Assembly: GCF_028769735.1 (NCBI RefSeq)
Contig: NC_088171.1
Coordinates: 62,114,216 to 62,178,215 of the forward strand
Length of the DNA stretch: 64,000 bases
Origin: Zonotrichia leucophrys gambelii
Lineage: Eukaryota; Chordata; Aves; Passeriformes; Passerellidae
Reading direction: 5' to 3'
The notes below the pieces were generated by a model that was given only the letters and a program-made list of their open reading frames with translations, ran no database searches and was not told where the DNA came from. Positions 1 to 11,760 of the stretch are shown in pieces; position 1 is the first letter of the stretch, and each line of letters begins with the position of its first letter. The translations under genes and the position numbers were made by a program.

Positions 1-1201
1 TCCTGCAATTCATTCCCAGAGAGCACACTGCCTAAAAGTCCAGTTATCCCACCTTACTGCATATTTTCTTTCACTCCAGCTCTTTGACTTTCTCTACCTG
101 TGCTACACTTTGCCACTCCAGTCCCACAAAACCATGAGACTCAGAGTGAAACACAAACAAGAGGAGGATGTGAACAGATGGCCAATGAGGAAGTCTACTG
201 AAAGGAGAAGAGTAAGTTGTCAAAACTCACAAAAAGGGTGGCCAGAATAATTTCCTTTAGATCTCATCAGCAGGGCAGGTTTTTCTTTGTTTTAACATAG
301 AAATGCAGCATTTTTATCTATTTGGCAACATCTCTCTGTCATACATTTACCTTCTACTTTCTCTTCATTCCCACTCAGAAATGGACAAAATTTCTCATTA
401 TAGTATGTTGTAGGTAAGCAATTGACCACAAGAGAATCTAGGATCCCTGTTGTATTAAGTCAACATGCCACCAGTGCACATGCAAAATCAAAACTTCCAA
501 TGGGACCAGCTGCTGAGTATTCTACCCAGTGACCATTTTCAAATCGATCATGTTCATTATTTGTGTTGCTTGAAAACAAATTCATGAAGAAAAATTCAGG
601 TGAAGAGCATAATTATTCACCATATGATCACAGTGAAAACCTGTGCCTAAAGGGGAATTTTAAGTGCCTAAATTTGGTCTTATAGATTTGAAAACCTGGC
701 TTCTAGAGAACTGTATTTCTACAGTTTGTAGGCTATCATTACAGAGAAGGCAGGTGACAAAAGAAAAGATCTTTCAGATTACTTCCATAAACATGGTTTT
801 TGTCTTTCCTTCCCAGTGGTCAGCTGAATGAGTTATTACACTAAGATCCACCAAGCAACACCGATGAGATGAAGAGAGGACATAGGTGGAACAGGAAGGA
901 ATGCATTTCTTGACCAAAAGCAATTCTGGCTTGCAAAATGGGAGGATGACCAACAGATCAATGGTCAGCTCACATGTCCAGCTGTGCAGGGATGGGTCAT
1001 TTCTGGATGCATTTGCATGTACACAAGGCAGAAACAGTCAAGCAAAAACCTTAAAATCAGTTCAAAAAGAAGCTGCTCTTCTTATCTGGAAGTTTGTCTG
1101 AAGCTCTAGCTGGAGGTCCTGCAAAGTGCTAGAAGTGCTAGTGAAGAAAAAAAGCACAGTAACCATAATAATTTAAAATTAATAAAATTGTTTGCAATGT
1201 A
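1..1201. other. Intronic sequence, nothing recognised
   Basis: AT-rich unique sequence. Short open frames occur on both strands but have no splice context or recognisable domain. No repeat family was identified. Confidence 0.6.
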
Positions 1202-1560
1202 AATCAGAGAACAACAGAATGGTTTGGAAGTGATCTTAATGATCCCAACCCCTCTGCCATGGGCAGGGACACCTTCCACTAGCCCAGGTTGCTCAGGGCC
1301 CCATCCGCATGGCCTGGAACACTTGCAAGGATGGGCCATCCACAGCTTCTCTGGGCAACCTGTGCCAGTGCTTCAACTCCCTCACAGTGAAGAATTCACA
1401 GTGAAGAATTCAACTCCTTCACAGTGAAGAATTTCTTTCTAATGTGTAATCCAAACCTACTCTATCTCTGTTTGAAGCCATTTTTCCCCTTGTCCTGTCA
1501 CTACATGTTCTTGCAAGTAGTCTCACTCCATCTTTGTTGTGGGCTCCCTTCTGGGAGCTG
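1202..1560 (-). mobile_element. CR1 LINE fragment, 3' end (minus orientation)
   Basis: Starting with a degraded tail (cagaatggtttggaag), the sequence follows the inverted CR1 3' region: gggcagggacaccttccact, then gggcaacctgtgccagtgct, then a segment ending near the words for 'ccccttgtcctgtcactaca'. It is 5'-truncated, as most CR1 copies are. It holds a local triplication of a 14-bp unit at 1382-1432. The right edge is approximate. Confidence 0.9.
1382..1432. repeat. 14-bp direct repeat, three copies, inside the CR1
   Basis: The unit tcacagtgaagaat occurs at 1382-1395, 1396-1409 and 1419-1432. The first two abut; the third follows a short copy of the sequence that precedes the first. An intact CR1 has this stretch once, so this is a local duplication after insertion or a subfamily variant. 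Confidence 0.9.
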
Positions 1561-4500
1561 CATTTTCACCAGATCTACCCACACACAGAGAACACACATA
1601 GCTAATTTTGATACAAAAATCCTCACTTTCTCTGCCCTGTTTGATAGTTCAGCATTAGAGAATACAGCCATACTAATGGAAGCTATGAACTTTTTATTTT
1701 GGAAGTTAAAAAATTCAAATTTGAACAGTGGGACAGATGGGGAAACTGCTAAGCTTACATAAAATTGCATATTTCAAAGGCTGTTTTCTGGCATGATAAT
1801 AAAAAAAGATAAATCTGCTAGAAACCATGCCAGAGGCAAGTGGTAATATAATCAAATCAGTGCCTCTAAAACCCACCTTCTGAAGACAATTTGCTCTGTT
1901 CCCAAGCAAAAGACTGTAATTATCTTCTCAAATACCTACAGCAGGATGTTAAGTTTAATGAATTTCACTGTTTGCAAAAGAGTTAACTGCATCACAGTAA
2001 GAGTTAATACATTCCCTGTTATAAATAAATAACCATCCCTTGAAATATCCCTTAAAAAGTTGCAATGTCTAGAAATAACCTGGTAGCCCTCTGGCTCACT
2101 AAGACCCCTACCAAAAGGCTCAACCTGGATACCACTATCAATACATGGAAGCTTGCTTTGCAACCATACATAGCAGACAGATATTTCAGCATGTCATGAT
2201 ATGCTAGAGCTAACTATCCCATTGCATAGTAGCATAATCTTGGTTTTTTTTAAAAAAAAAAACAAACCAACAGCTCAGAATGGTGCTGCTTTGCATTTTA
2301 TGTATCAGCTTTCATCCGAGGATCATAAATCCTTTCTTTGTCCAAGAACCATTTTTCCAGCCTCATATCCATAAGGTGGATATCCTTTCTTTATCACAAT
2401 TTTACAACCCTGAAAAGTAAAGAGTGACTTGTTCAAAGTCACTCAAGCAGTAAAACCAAAACCATTTTCCAAAATCCAGACCATCATCCTGTTGACAAAA
2501 TTAAGCCAGCCTGGGTTGGTGCGAAACAAGAGACAGACTGGCTGCTACTTTTTCCACTTCAGTGGACAAAGCTTTCCCTTTAAGTGCATTACAACATCGG
2601 AGCCAGCGGAGCCAAAAAACTGCCTAACACAAAGTGAACCACATTCAGACTTTCACTGCCCAAGTGTTGCACAAAGGCTCCATCTCAGAAAGACGACTGG
2701 CACACGTTCAGAGTGATGAGTAAACCTATCTCCTTCAATGTGCCATTTCTGATATGGCGTGAGGGACAAACAAAACCCTTTGTGCTCACCAGGGAGTGAG
2801 TTTGGTTTGAGTAACTCACACTTCAGTTAACTACCTCCCATGGCTGATTTAACTCTACAAGGTTAACTCAAAGAAACCTTTTAGGAAATAAGACAGGGTC
2901 AGGGGCATTCTCTTTTCCAGAAAAATTACCAAAAAATGCATAAGAGGCCAAATAAGGAGTTGTTAGTTGCCTGGCTCCAGCCAGCTGGTTAACTTGTAAC
3001 CCCAAGGCCAGACCTCAGGCTCAACCCACTGGGTCTGAGATGAAGAATTTACAGCAACCTGAGAAATAACTCAGGGATGCATCCAAAAAACACAGGCAGG
3101 CACTCCTTCCCAAGCCCATGCTTGGCAACAACTCCATGGAGCTTATTCACCATGTTTACACACCAAAACAGTTTAGCTGAGCCCAGTCACATTTTCTGTG
3201 CTCTTCCATGTATTTTAGATAAATTGACAATGGGCTCTCAATGGCAAACTGCCTTGAGAGACAATCAGGACACATCAAGCATCCAGGCTTCCTACATACA
3301 TGTCTCCAGTGAAGACTCTGGATTTAACTGCACACAAGCATTTCCATGATGTCAATATCAATCAAAAGGAAGAGTTTTCAATATTGTTTCTTTTTACTCA
3401 AAATAATCAGCATGACATTTTTAAACTAGAGATACAGTTCAGCACTAGAGAACCATGGTATGGGCCTTTTCGTTATCAAATTGTTAGCAATTTTTGTGTT
3501 ACCAAAAATTGGTATTTCACTTGTAGTGAAGGTAAAGCACCATTTATCACATCCATCCCAATGTACTCCAAGTGCATTTGGACAGATTTCTCCAACAAAA
3601 TAATGGCCAGCAGACAGGGGTTCTTTTTCAACAAGTAATTTAAGGAAATTATCAATTTTTCTGCCAACAGAAATGTAAGCTGCCCACATCTTAAAATGTC
3701 AGTATCTTATCCCTCCTATGCTTCTACTGTAATCAACCATACTCATGGTTTATAAAAACAAAACAAAGCTACTATCAAACAGTTTTTTTCTCTTGCTTTA
3801 ACATTTTCTCAGTTTTCTCTTGAAAGAAACCTGACGTGCTCAGGCTATGAGAAAGGAAGTTCAGCTGGTATTTATTTCCACAACAATCTTGAGCTGCCTT
3901 TGGAACTCAAGTTCCTGTTGTGAAACTCCTCGTCCTTCAAAGCCCAGAGGCTGCAGAGGCCATGCTGTCTGACTGGCTGGGAAAAGCAAGGTGGTGTGGC
4001 TGTGAAGGGGCTGCAGCAGGTACTGGAAGCAGCCCCGCAGCCACCCCATCAATACACTCCACATATGATGAATTATTTTGAGGATAATTGAAGCAGGATT
4101 TTGCTGCAGCTGACTGCTTCCAGTTTGCCAGTCTATTCCCTCTGAAAGAAGGTGAGATACCTCAAAAATGTAGCTCCAAAAAATGGCCCTACAGAGTGCA
4201 GAGTTAGCAGGTGATAAGCTGTTATGATTCAAGGTACAGTACTTCTACCAGAGAAACAGCTGTAACACTGCCAGCACTGAAGCTTCCCAAAGCTAGGAAG
4301 TGGGGTTCACAGCAGGCACACAGCAAAGGGACAAAATCAGGAACACAGGAAAGGGACAAAATCTCATCTAACTAACAAATGTGATAGTTTTAAACTTCTA
4401 ACTTCTAAACAAGGCAATTTATGAAATGCCTTGACATCCCATCCAAGCCTAAAACATTGTTTGTTTATATAATCCATATCCACATGAGAGCTGAAAGCTA

Positions 4501-4714
4501 TTTAAATGCCTACCAGTTTGGTGCAGACAGAACTGACTCAAATTAAGCAGCTTCCAGGATGTGTCAAATAATGTTGGAAACAAGAATACAAGAGGCCAGC
4601 ATTTGTCAGTTAGCAAACTGACACAGGAATGCATTTGTGATAGTTACTCAACACATGATTGTTTAATTTGTTTTTTGTAAGCATCTAATTTGGGTCTCTG
4701 TAAGCAAGAACTTT

Positions 4715-4797
4715 CAAAAAAACAACAAGAAAAAACCCACAAAAACCCAAACCAAAACCCCAAAACAAGAGGAAAAAAAACCCAAACAAACTGCACC
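4715..4797. repeat. A-rich (CAAA)n-like low-complexity tract
   Basis: Runs of A interrupted by C and occasional G (aaaacccaaaccaaaacccc and similar) over about 80 bp. Not a uniform microsatellite and not next to a recognised retrotransposon. Confidence 0.85.
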
Positions 4798-5252
4798 AAA
4801 AAGCACACTACACTAGCTTTCTGCTGATATTAAAATTACAGACATCTGCAAATAATGCTCCTTTAAAATCACAACAGGCAATGGCAAAGAAGTTTTCAAA
4901 TAGCAACAGGAGTATGTGTTGTACTGTCTTTCTCCTTGTTTCTGACTGCACTTCCTACAAAAAGAATATTAGCCTTCATAATCCAAAATCACATTTTTCT
5001 GTAGCCTAAAGAAACAAGTGCATGAAGATAACTCATTTACAATTATCAGGATGTAAGTACAGGCTACAAAGTACTGCCAATTTATTTCAAAACAAAAACA
5101 ATTGTATTATTTATTGTATTGAAAATATTTCAGGTGTCTATGCTTTTCCTTTAGAACTTATTTTAGAGTAAACATTTTCTCCATTCTTATACAAATTTAA
5201 ATGCAACACAGTAAAAACCTAATATACATGTGGTGCTTTATGGTACAGTTTT

Positions 5253-5294
5253 CAGCAAATTACAAACAAAAAATTACAAACAGCAAATTAGAAA
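5253..5294. repeat. 14-bp tandem repeat, three copies
   Basis: Three abutting 14-mers: cagcaaattacaaa, caaaaaattacaaa and cagcaaattagaaa. Unit 2 differs from unit 1 at two positions and unit 3 at one. Confidence 0.85.
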
Positions 5295-5586
5295 CAGGTG
5301 TTTCTAGCCTTATAGCTTCCTAATTAGTATCTAAACTCAAAAAGTCATCAGAATGTAATGATATGAAAAATACACACCTATTAGTGTTTAAATAATTCCC
5401 ACATTCATTTCCCACATTACTGGGAGCACCAAAACATCCCTGTGAAAGAATCCAATGAGAGGAAGCTGAGGCCTACACCAGCAGACCACAGCTGCCAAAT
5501 CTGGGCTGGGGGTATTTATCCAAATGGTTTGATGGTGAACAGTGTTATGTGCTTTCTCTGAAGGACAGATCATAAATACTCAAGCT

Positions 5587-5646
5587 GAAAAAAAAAAAAA
5601 CAAAACAAAACCAAAAAACAAACTAAACCAAAGAAACAAAAAAAGC
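5587..5646. repeat. A-rich (CAAA)n-like low-complexity tract
   Basis: A 13-base A run is followed by caaaa, ccaaa and similar units. Of the same type as the tract near 4.7 kb and with A/C on the same strand. Confidence 0.85.
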
Positions 5647-6439
5647 CTTGACTAATAAAAAACAAGCCTCATGGCAAGAGCTGTGTCTTGCTTTGAGCTG
5701 AGCCCACTCCCAAAAGAAGCCAACTACTCCAGCACCTCCCTGGTTCCATGAGGGCATAAGCAGCAGGTGTTGCAACAGCACTGGGAATTCTGTTACCTGA
5801 GAGTAGTGCATTCCTTTTATTTTAATGATTACCAAAAGGAAACAAGTTACCCTATGATGACATTATAGTTCACCTGTATGTGACAGAAACACAGTTTCTG
5901 CATTTTGTGATCACTGAAAGAAACCTTAGCAGTTTGGGGTTCTGTTTGTGTTCAAGGGGCCATTGGCCAAGCAGTCTCCCAGGCTGTGCCAGCCCAGGCA
6001 GTCTGCAGCTCCCCTGGACGAATCCTAACATACCTGACAAATAAAAGCACCAAAATAGTGCAGCCACTTGCCAGATTGCCACAAGAACAGAAGTACAGCA
6101 GGTGGCCATCCACAACTCCAAATTAAATCACATGCTGCTCAGAACTTTATACCAATGCCTGTGTAGTGTTGTATCTGTTTAATGTTATTCTTCATCCTCA
6201 ATTTTTAAAATTAAAAGAAAATGGGGCTTAGTGACACACGAACCATGGCAGGAGACAATGATCCAAATGGTCTCATTCAGCACTCAATAAAACAGAGAAC
6301 AACTATGGCATCTTTCCTCCCTCTATTCTCTATTTTTTTTCCCTTTCAATATTTATTAAGTAAACCAGTGCTTATCTGGGCTAAATCCCCAGGCTCAGTG
6401 AAACACCAGGTGGTAGGCTGGGGTAGTTTTCCTAGCAAC

Positions 6440-6720
6440 AGATGGCTCAAACATTTTATGACAAACGGACACGGGACTATTGCCGGCCGGCCCATCTTTC
6501 AGTTGCTCCTTTATGTAACAGCAGCGACTCAGGCGGGGAGCTCCAGCAGCTGCTCACCTGCACCAGGGCCCCTGGAAGCAGCCAGGAATGTGGGAGCCTC
6601 CTGCTGCTCCCTGCCTGCTGCTCAGGTGACACAGGGCAAGGCAGAGAACCCTGTGCTTGCCATCTCAGACAACAAACCTGCACAACACTGCTCCTAGGGA
6701 AAAGCCACGAAGAGCAGCCT
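6440..6720. other. GC-rich patch with E-boxes and a GGCCGGCC palindrome
   Basis: Against AT-rich surroundings this stretch is visibly GC-rich. It has the 8-bp palindrome GGCCGGCC at 6485-6492 and two E-box sequences close together, CAGCTG (6547-6552) and CACCTG (6555-6560). Overlapping open frames in several frames on both strands are an expected by-product of GC-rich DNA with few stops. No splice-bounded exon was recognised. A regulatory element is possible but unproven. Confidence 0.4.
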
Positions 6721-7364
6721 GTGACTCTCATGTTAAATGTATTATTTCTCAATAATTTTTGCTTGCTCATTGTCTTATCTGCCTGTGCCCAAAGAAATTG
6801 CAAGCAGTTACTTTCAGCCTTAAATAGGAAAGGAATTTACTGCCTTCCACACTTTGCTGTGCACCATAAAGGAAGGTTACTTAGGTCACCTGAAGTGAAG
6901 AAAAACATTCTGTCATTACAACCGTGCTGGTCTGAATAAACAGAAGGAGAGAACAGACCATAAAGGGAGCACTGAATACTCCACTAATTCAATTCATTTC
7001 TCACTGGTAATTTAATTGCAATAGGTTTGTACCTGAAATGCATACTGCAATGCTCCCTCTCTAGTCATTCAAGGAGGATGGAGACAGCACAGAAGCTACC
7101 CCTCTGGGCACTACTGCACTTCACATGCCCCTTCTCCCTCCAGGATGGCTCAGACAGGGACACGGGAAAAACATCTGCCAGTCTCATGCTGGCATTATCT
7201 CAAAATCTGAAATACCATTTGCATTTATTTGGCAAAGGTTAATAGTATGCTTGTAATATTTTTAGTGATATAACATTGCTAAACTGATGTGACAGAAGTG
7301 AGATATGCCTAAAAATAATCTCAACACCCAGTACTGTCTGCTCTGGGATTTTGTTTTCTTGATT

Positions 7365-7398
7365 GCATTTATTTATTTACTTATTTATTTTTAAATAA
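7365..7398. repeat. (ATTT)n imperfect microsatellite
   Basis: About eight near-copies of a TTTA/ATTT unit with one C interruption. Confidence 0.75.
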
Positions 7399-9958
7399 AG
7401 GACATCACTACTTGCAGAAGTGAAAAGGCTATGAACTAAAAAGTTTATAGCCTAGGAGAAAGGGCTAAAGGATAGAAAATCAGAGGCAGAAGCCTAAAGA
7501 CTTTTTACACCCCTAAAAACACATTGAGGGTTTGTTGGTGATTCTTTTCCTAAAATAAATTTAGTAAGCTGAGACTGAAAAAAACTTATGTTGCATGCAG
7601 AAGCGCTAAAATTACATAGAACTACATGCCATGTGAAAAAGAACATTGCTACCCAAATTTTGTGTTAGTTTTGATGTCTTCAGTCTGTGGCTTTCCTCTT
7701 GCAATAGTATTAAATTCCATTCTGCTTACTGCAGTAGTTACCCCTTCTCAGTCGAGGAGGCATCAGCTCAGAAGGAGAACTAAGAAGAGTTGAATAATCT
7801 ACTCGATATTTAGCAAACATTAGTGTATAATACATAAATACTGTTGGAATAATGAATCAGCCTCCTAACCAGATTATATTCTTCAATTCCTTGCTGGTTC
7901 AAGATAAAATATTTATTGATGTTTCAACTGTTATTAAAATAAGAAATTTGGACGCCAGCTCTGGTATCCAGGCCCACAGCATTTTTAACACTGCAGTATA
8001 ATAAAATGGAATCTTATAAAATGTTTCTTACATTAAGACACTACCACACTACTCTGATCTGATACACAAGCCGAGTCCAAATAAGACCATTCAATTCAAA
8101 TAGCACTCCTCTTTCTTCAAGAAAAAACCCCAAGCCCAGAAAATACCCACTTGTTTCTTCTTGTCAAGAAATAAATATCTCCACGTTGCATGAGTACATA
8201 CAGGTTATCCAGGAACTTCCTGGCAAACAGGAGAAATTGTATAAAACAGCCTATGAAACTAGGGTTGTAATAGGATTGTGGGAACTAAATGATCCTATTT
8301 CTGCAGCCCTAACTATGCACCCAACAGAAGTCCTAGTCCAACCTCCACAACCCCCAGTCTGGGTAAAGCAAGGAGGACCTAACACCAATGAAAGGAAGAT
8401 GCTCTGAGGGCACATTGCCTTCCTGAACTTTTAGGGCCCACCATTAAATGAATGCTGAGGTGGTAGGAGGGAGGAAACAATCATATGCTCACACCTTCCA
8501 GTAATAACTAGCTCATCCCAACTTCACTGCTTTCACAAACTTGACAAAAACCAGAAAGGTACCACCCCTGTGAAGCAACATGAGCACTCAGCTGCGATGT
8601 ATTTACACACTGGCCAGGGATAGCACACAGCATTTATCAAACCTTAGCTGCAGCAGGCCAATGATGCAATTCTTGCACTTCTTAAGCCACAGCGGGAGTC
8701 ATTCTTCCCCAGGGCCCCTAGTCAAAGTATTGAAAGCAAGAAAAAATTCCAGTGGAAACTGCATATGCATCAGTGCTTATTCCTTGTAGGTTTTTTCAGT
8801 CCCATATTGAGGTGGGGTGGTTTTGCAGTTCCTTAGCTAGATCGTCTCCCTCACTAAAAAAATCAGTCCTTTTGCTCCCAGTGACCTACCTATTATATGT
8901 TATTTAATGTGGTGTTATACATGCTACACTACAATGGAGTTTTCCAAGGAAAACAAATACTTGGAGTAGTGAAGGACTCAGATTGCAGCAAACAGAGTAA
9001 GCAAACATTGTGTTTGCACACCTGGGCAGCTTCAGCCCAACGTTGCCTTTTATCACCTGCAGCTGTTGGGCCAGACAAGCACTGGTTCCACAAAAAGCAG
9101 GAGGACACTTGCTTACGAGACACAGGGCTTAAAACAGCTCATCTAGATTGCACTTTGAGGTGCATGCCAATATCCTTCTTTGATACTTCAGAGTCACTTT
9201 TAACTGGACACTGCAGCTATATTTTAGTAAGTGGTACAAAGGCCCAGGGACTGTACCAAAGCATTGTCATGTGCAAAGACATGGAGAGGAGAAAAGTGAG
9301 AATTATGGTCCTACCTTTAATAGTATTAGTCCAAACAGAAAAAGCAAGAGCCTCTCTTACATGCTCTCTACTCTTATCAAGTGACTCATATCCCTGCACC
9401 TCTCAGAGAGGCATCCATGTAGCTAATTAAATACCTGCTCACTCCAAAGTGGGCCTGGGGCACAGCTGCAGGCTGATGGTGCTTACAAGGAAATGGAGGT
9501 GGGAGCCCAGCTTTTAGTTCTGAGCCACAGGTCAAGGCTCACAGGATTTTTAAATCATTAAATGCATGTCACATCAGATCAGCCACCTGTCCTTGTGGGC
9601 TGGATACACAAATACACTCCAACTTTTTTCTGTTTGAGACATATTTTTAAGCACCAAAAATGGCAAAGGAACAGACAAAAATCTAAGCTGTTCTTAAGTC
9701 CCTACTCAGACATCAATCCATAATAAAGGATTCAAGATCAGTAGCTGACTGTATTCCAGGCACACAGGAGCTTCCCTTGAGACAAAAGAGAGGATGCCAC
9801 AGTCCTTGACTCGGAAAAGAGAAGCAAATGGCTATCATAACATGCACCAACTTCATGGACTGTGAGGATTCATTTCTGCTAACATTTCAGGAAACAAATT
9901 CACTAGCCACAGAGGCAGAAACAAGCTTATAAAAAGTTAAAGATATGTTGAGTATTTT

Positions 9959-10028
9959 AGAATAGTTCAGGTGGAAGGAACCTGCAATGTCCAACTTGTC
10001 ATCTAGTCCAACTGCCCACCTCTGGACC
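9959..10028 (-). mobile_element. CR1 LINE 3' tail fragment (minus orientation)
   Basis: The inverted CR1 3' terminus is recognisable: a gaatagttcaggtggaagga start and catctagtccaactgccc further on. Only about 70 bp remain. Confidence 0.75.
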
Positions 10029-10730
10029 TATTGTTATCTCTTCCCAAAATCAAGATGGCAAGAACTACACATTCAAGGTACAAAATTCCTATATCAGTAA
10101 ATTGAAAAATTATTCTCTGAAATTCCTGCTTTAAGGATTAAGCAATTTCATTTTAGAAACTGTACTTTTAGGAAGACAATGCCGGTAAACAGTTAACAAT
10201 TATCTTGTTTACTCTTCTACATTTTTCCATTGTGACTCCTAGCCAACATTACAGGCATGGTACTCTGCCCTTACTCAATAATGAGGCCATTTGAAAGTGT
10301 ATATGCCCCTATCTTGCTACCCCCTCCTTTCTTAGGAAAATTGTAAAGACTATATTTACAAATATCTGGACTTTTGAACAAAACAAGGGAACAGCAGTGT
10401 TGCAGACTAGCTGTGTAAGCAAACAACTAGTTTGTCACTGGGAGAATTTTATTTGTAAGAATATTGTTTTGCAGCTCTTTTTGGCTCTGCTCTTTGACAC
10501 TAATGTTGTTTTCTGAAGATGCCAAAAGAAAACACCCCCACTCCCAGTCAACTAAGCTCTTTCCAAACAAAACAAAACAAAAAAATCACTTGAAATGACA
10601 TATACATACACACACTCCAGAGCTAAACTGGCCCAGTCTCCAGGCCTCAAAAACCAAGGTTGTGTTACATGTGCCTTGATGTAACAATATAGCAAGTTGT
10701 CTTTGAAAACCTTCATCAGCAAGAGAGCTG
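10029..10730. other. Intronic sequence, nothing recognised
   Basis: AT-rich unique sequence between two CR1 pieces, with a short AAAAC run at about 10566-10582. No exon or transposon was seen. Confidence 0.55.
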
Positions 10731-11760
10731 TATAGGACCATAGGAAAACTATGGTTAGGTGGGACCTCTAGAGTCTCCTTTAACTTCCCATCTAGTTCCA
10801 ACACCTGCTTAAAACTGGGCTAATTCCAGAGTTCAATAATGAAACCCAAAATTGTCCAGTTGAGCTTTGAGCAGATTGATGTGACAGATCAACAGCTCCA
10901 TGCGTGTCCCTCCTGAAGCTGTGTGCCTGTCAAACAGGACAACCTGCCTGATAGAGATGATCCCATTCTCTGGTCTCAGGATGGAGACTCCCAAAGGCCT
11001 CTCCAGGAAACCTGTTCCTTCTACTTTATTCCCTCTTGCCATGAACATTTTTTGCTTTGTAACCAGCCAGAATTAAAATAAAATCATTACTCCTGTTGTT
11101 CCCATTACTACAACAAGGTCTTGCTGCTAAGAGCACTGCTTCCAGTCCTGTCACTGGCCTCCTCTGAGAAAATTCAGATTCTACTTTCTCTGTAGCTACA
11201 AATCAAGCAGTTGAAAACAGCAATGATATCTTATCTCCAGGTCATTGATACCCATTTTATCTTCAGAAGTCCTGTGCTGGGCAGTTTTCCAGCCCCATTC
11301 TCCCAAGTAGTAAACAAGAGTAATCCTTTTCACCAGTTTGCTGGCTACATTCTTGCTGATGCAGCCAAGACCTTGGCCTTTAGCATTACAAGGGCACAGA
11401 GTTGACTCAGCCTAGCGTCCACAAGTTTACTTTTCTTTAAAAAACCAAAACACACACAAACCACCCACCTCAAAAAAACCAAATCAAGCACAAACACCAC
11501 CCACACATGAAGCTGCTCCCAGCCCACACTGATATGTAGAGGCTGCTCTAATCGAGGCACACTTCTCTGAACCTCAGGAGTTCTGTTTGCCCATTCCTCC
11601 TGCTTGCTGAGGTCCCACCCAATCACAGGCTGCTGTGCCATCAAACACTCTTTGTGTCTGATGTCCCTTTCATGTCATCCACAGACCTGGTACGGATGAG
11701 CTTCATCCCATCATCCACATCAATGAAAAGAGCCCTGAGTGAGATGAACACCCAATAAGC
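10731..11760 (-). mobile_element. Old, degraded CR1 LINE copy (minus orientation)
   Basis: Scattered blocks in the expected order fit an inverted CR1 3' kilobase. They are a degraded tail near 10731, 'caggatggagactccc...ggaaacctgttcc' near 10978-11015, the aaaatcattactcctgttgt block near 11080, the gcctttagcattacaagggc block near 11378, and the cacagacctggtacggatga block near 11681. Divergence is much higher than in the other copies, and an A/C-rich tract interrupts it. Some stretches between blocks could be unrelated sequence. Confidence 0.65.
11438..11510. repeat. A/C-rich low-complexity tract within old CR1
   Basis: Alternating aaaacc, cacacac, ccaccc and caaaaaaacc units. It separates recognisable CR1 blocks and probably expanded after insertion. 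Confidence 0.7.

Larger units (their letters stand above)
1561..9958. other. Intronic sequence with simple repeats and a GC-rich patch
   Basis: No gene or clear transposon was recognised. The stretch holds A/C-rich tracts near 4.7 and 5.6 kb, a 14-bp tandem triplet near 5.27 kb, an ATTT-rich run near 7.37 kb and a GC-rich patch at about 6440-6720. Open frames such as 8897-9430 (177 codons) lack splice sites, domains or codon character suggesting a gene. Confidence 0.55.

Noticed and set aside
3488..3511. 9-bp perfect inverted repeat (caatttttg) with a 6-base loop
   Set aside because: Too short and A/T-dominated to indicate a structured RNA or a regulatory site.
4324..4363. Direct repeat of aaagggacaaaatc about 25 bp apart
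   Set aside because: Only two short copies, with no flanking structure suggesting an element; kept only as a minor duplication.
6221..6939. Overlapping 158- and 165-codon plus frames and a 108-codon minus frame
   Set aside because: Several frames are open at once across the same GC-rich patch; that is a composition effect, and none is recognisable.
8897..9430. 177-codon open frame on the plus strand, among the longest in the window
   Set aside because: No recognisable domain, no splice sites at its ends, mixed low-information composition, and it is antisense to CDKAL1 in intronic DNA.
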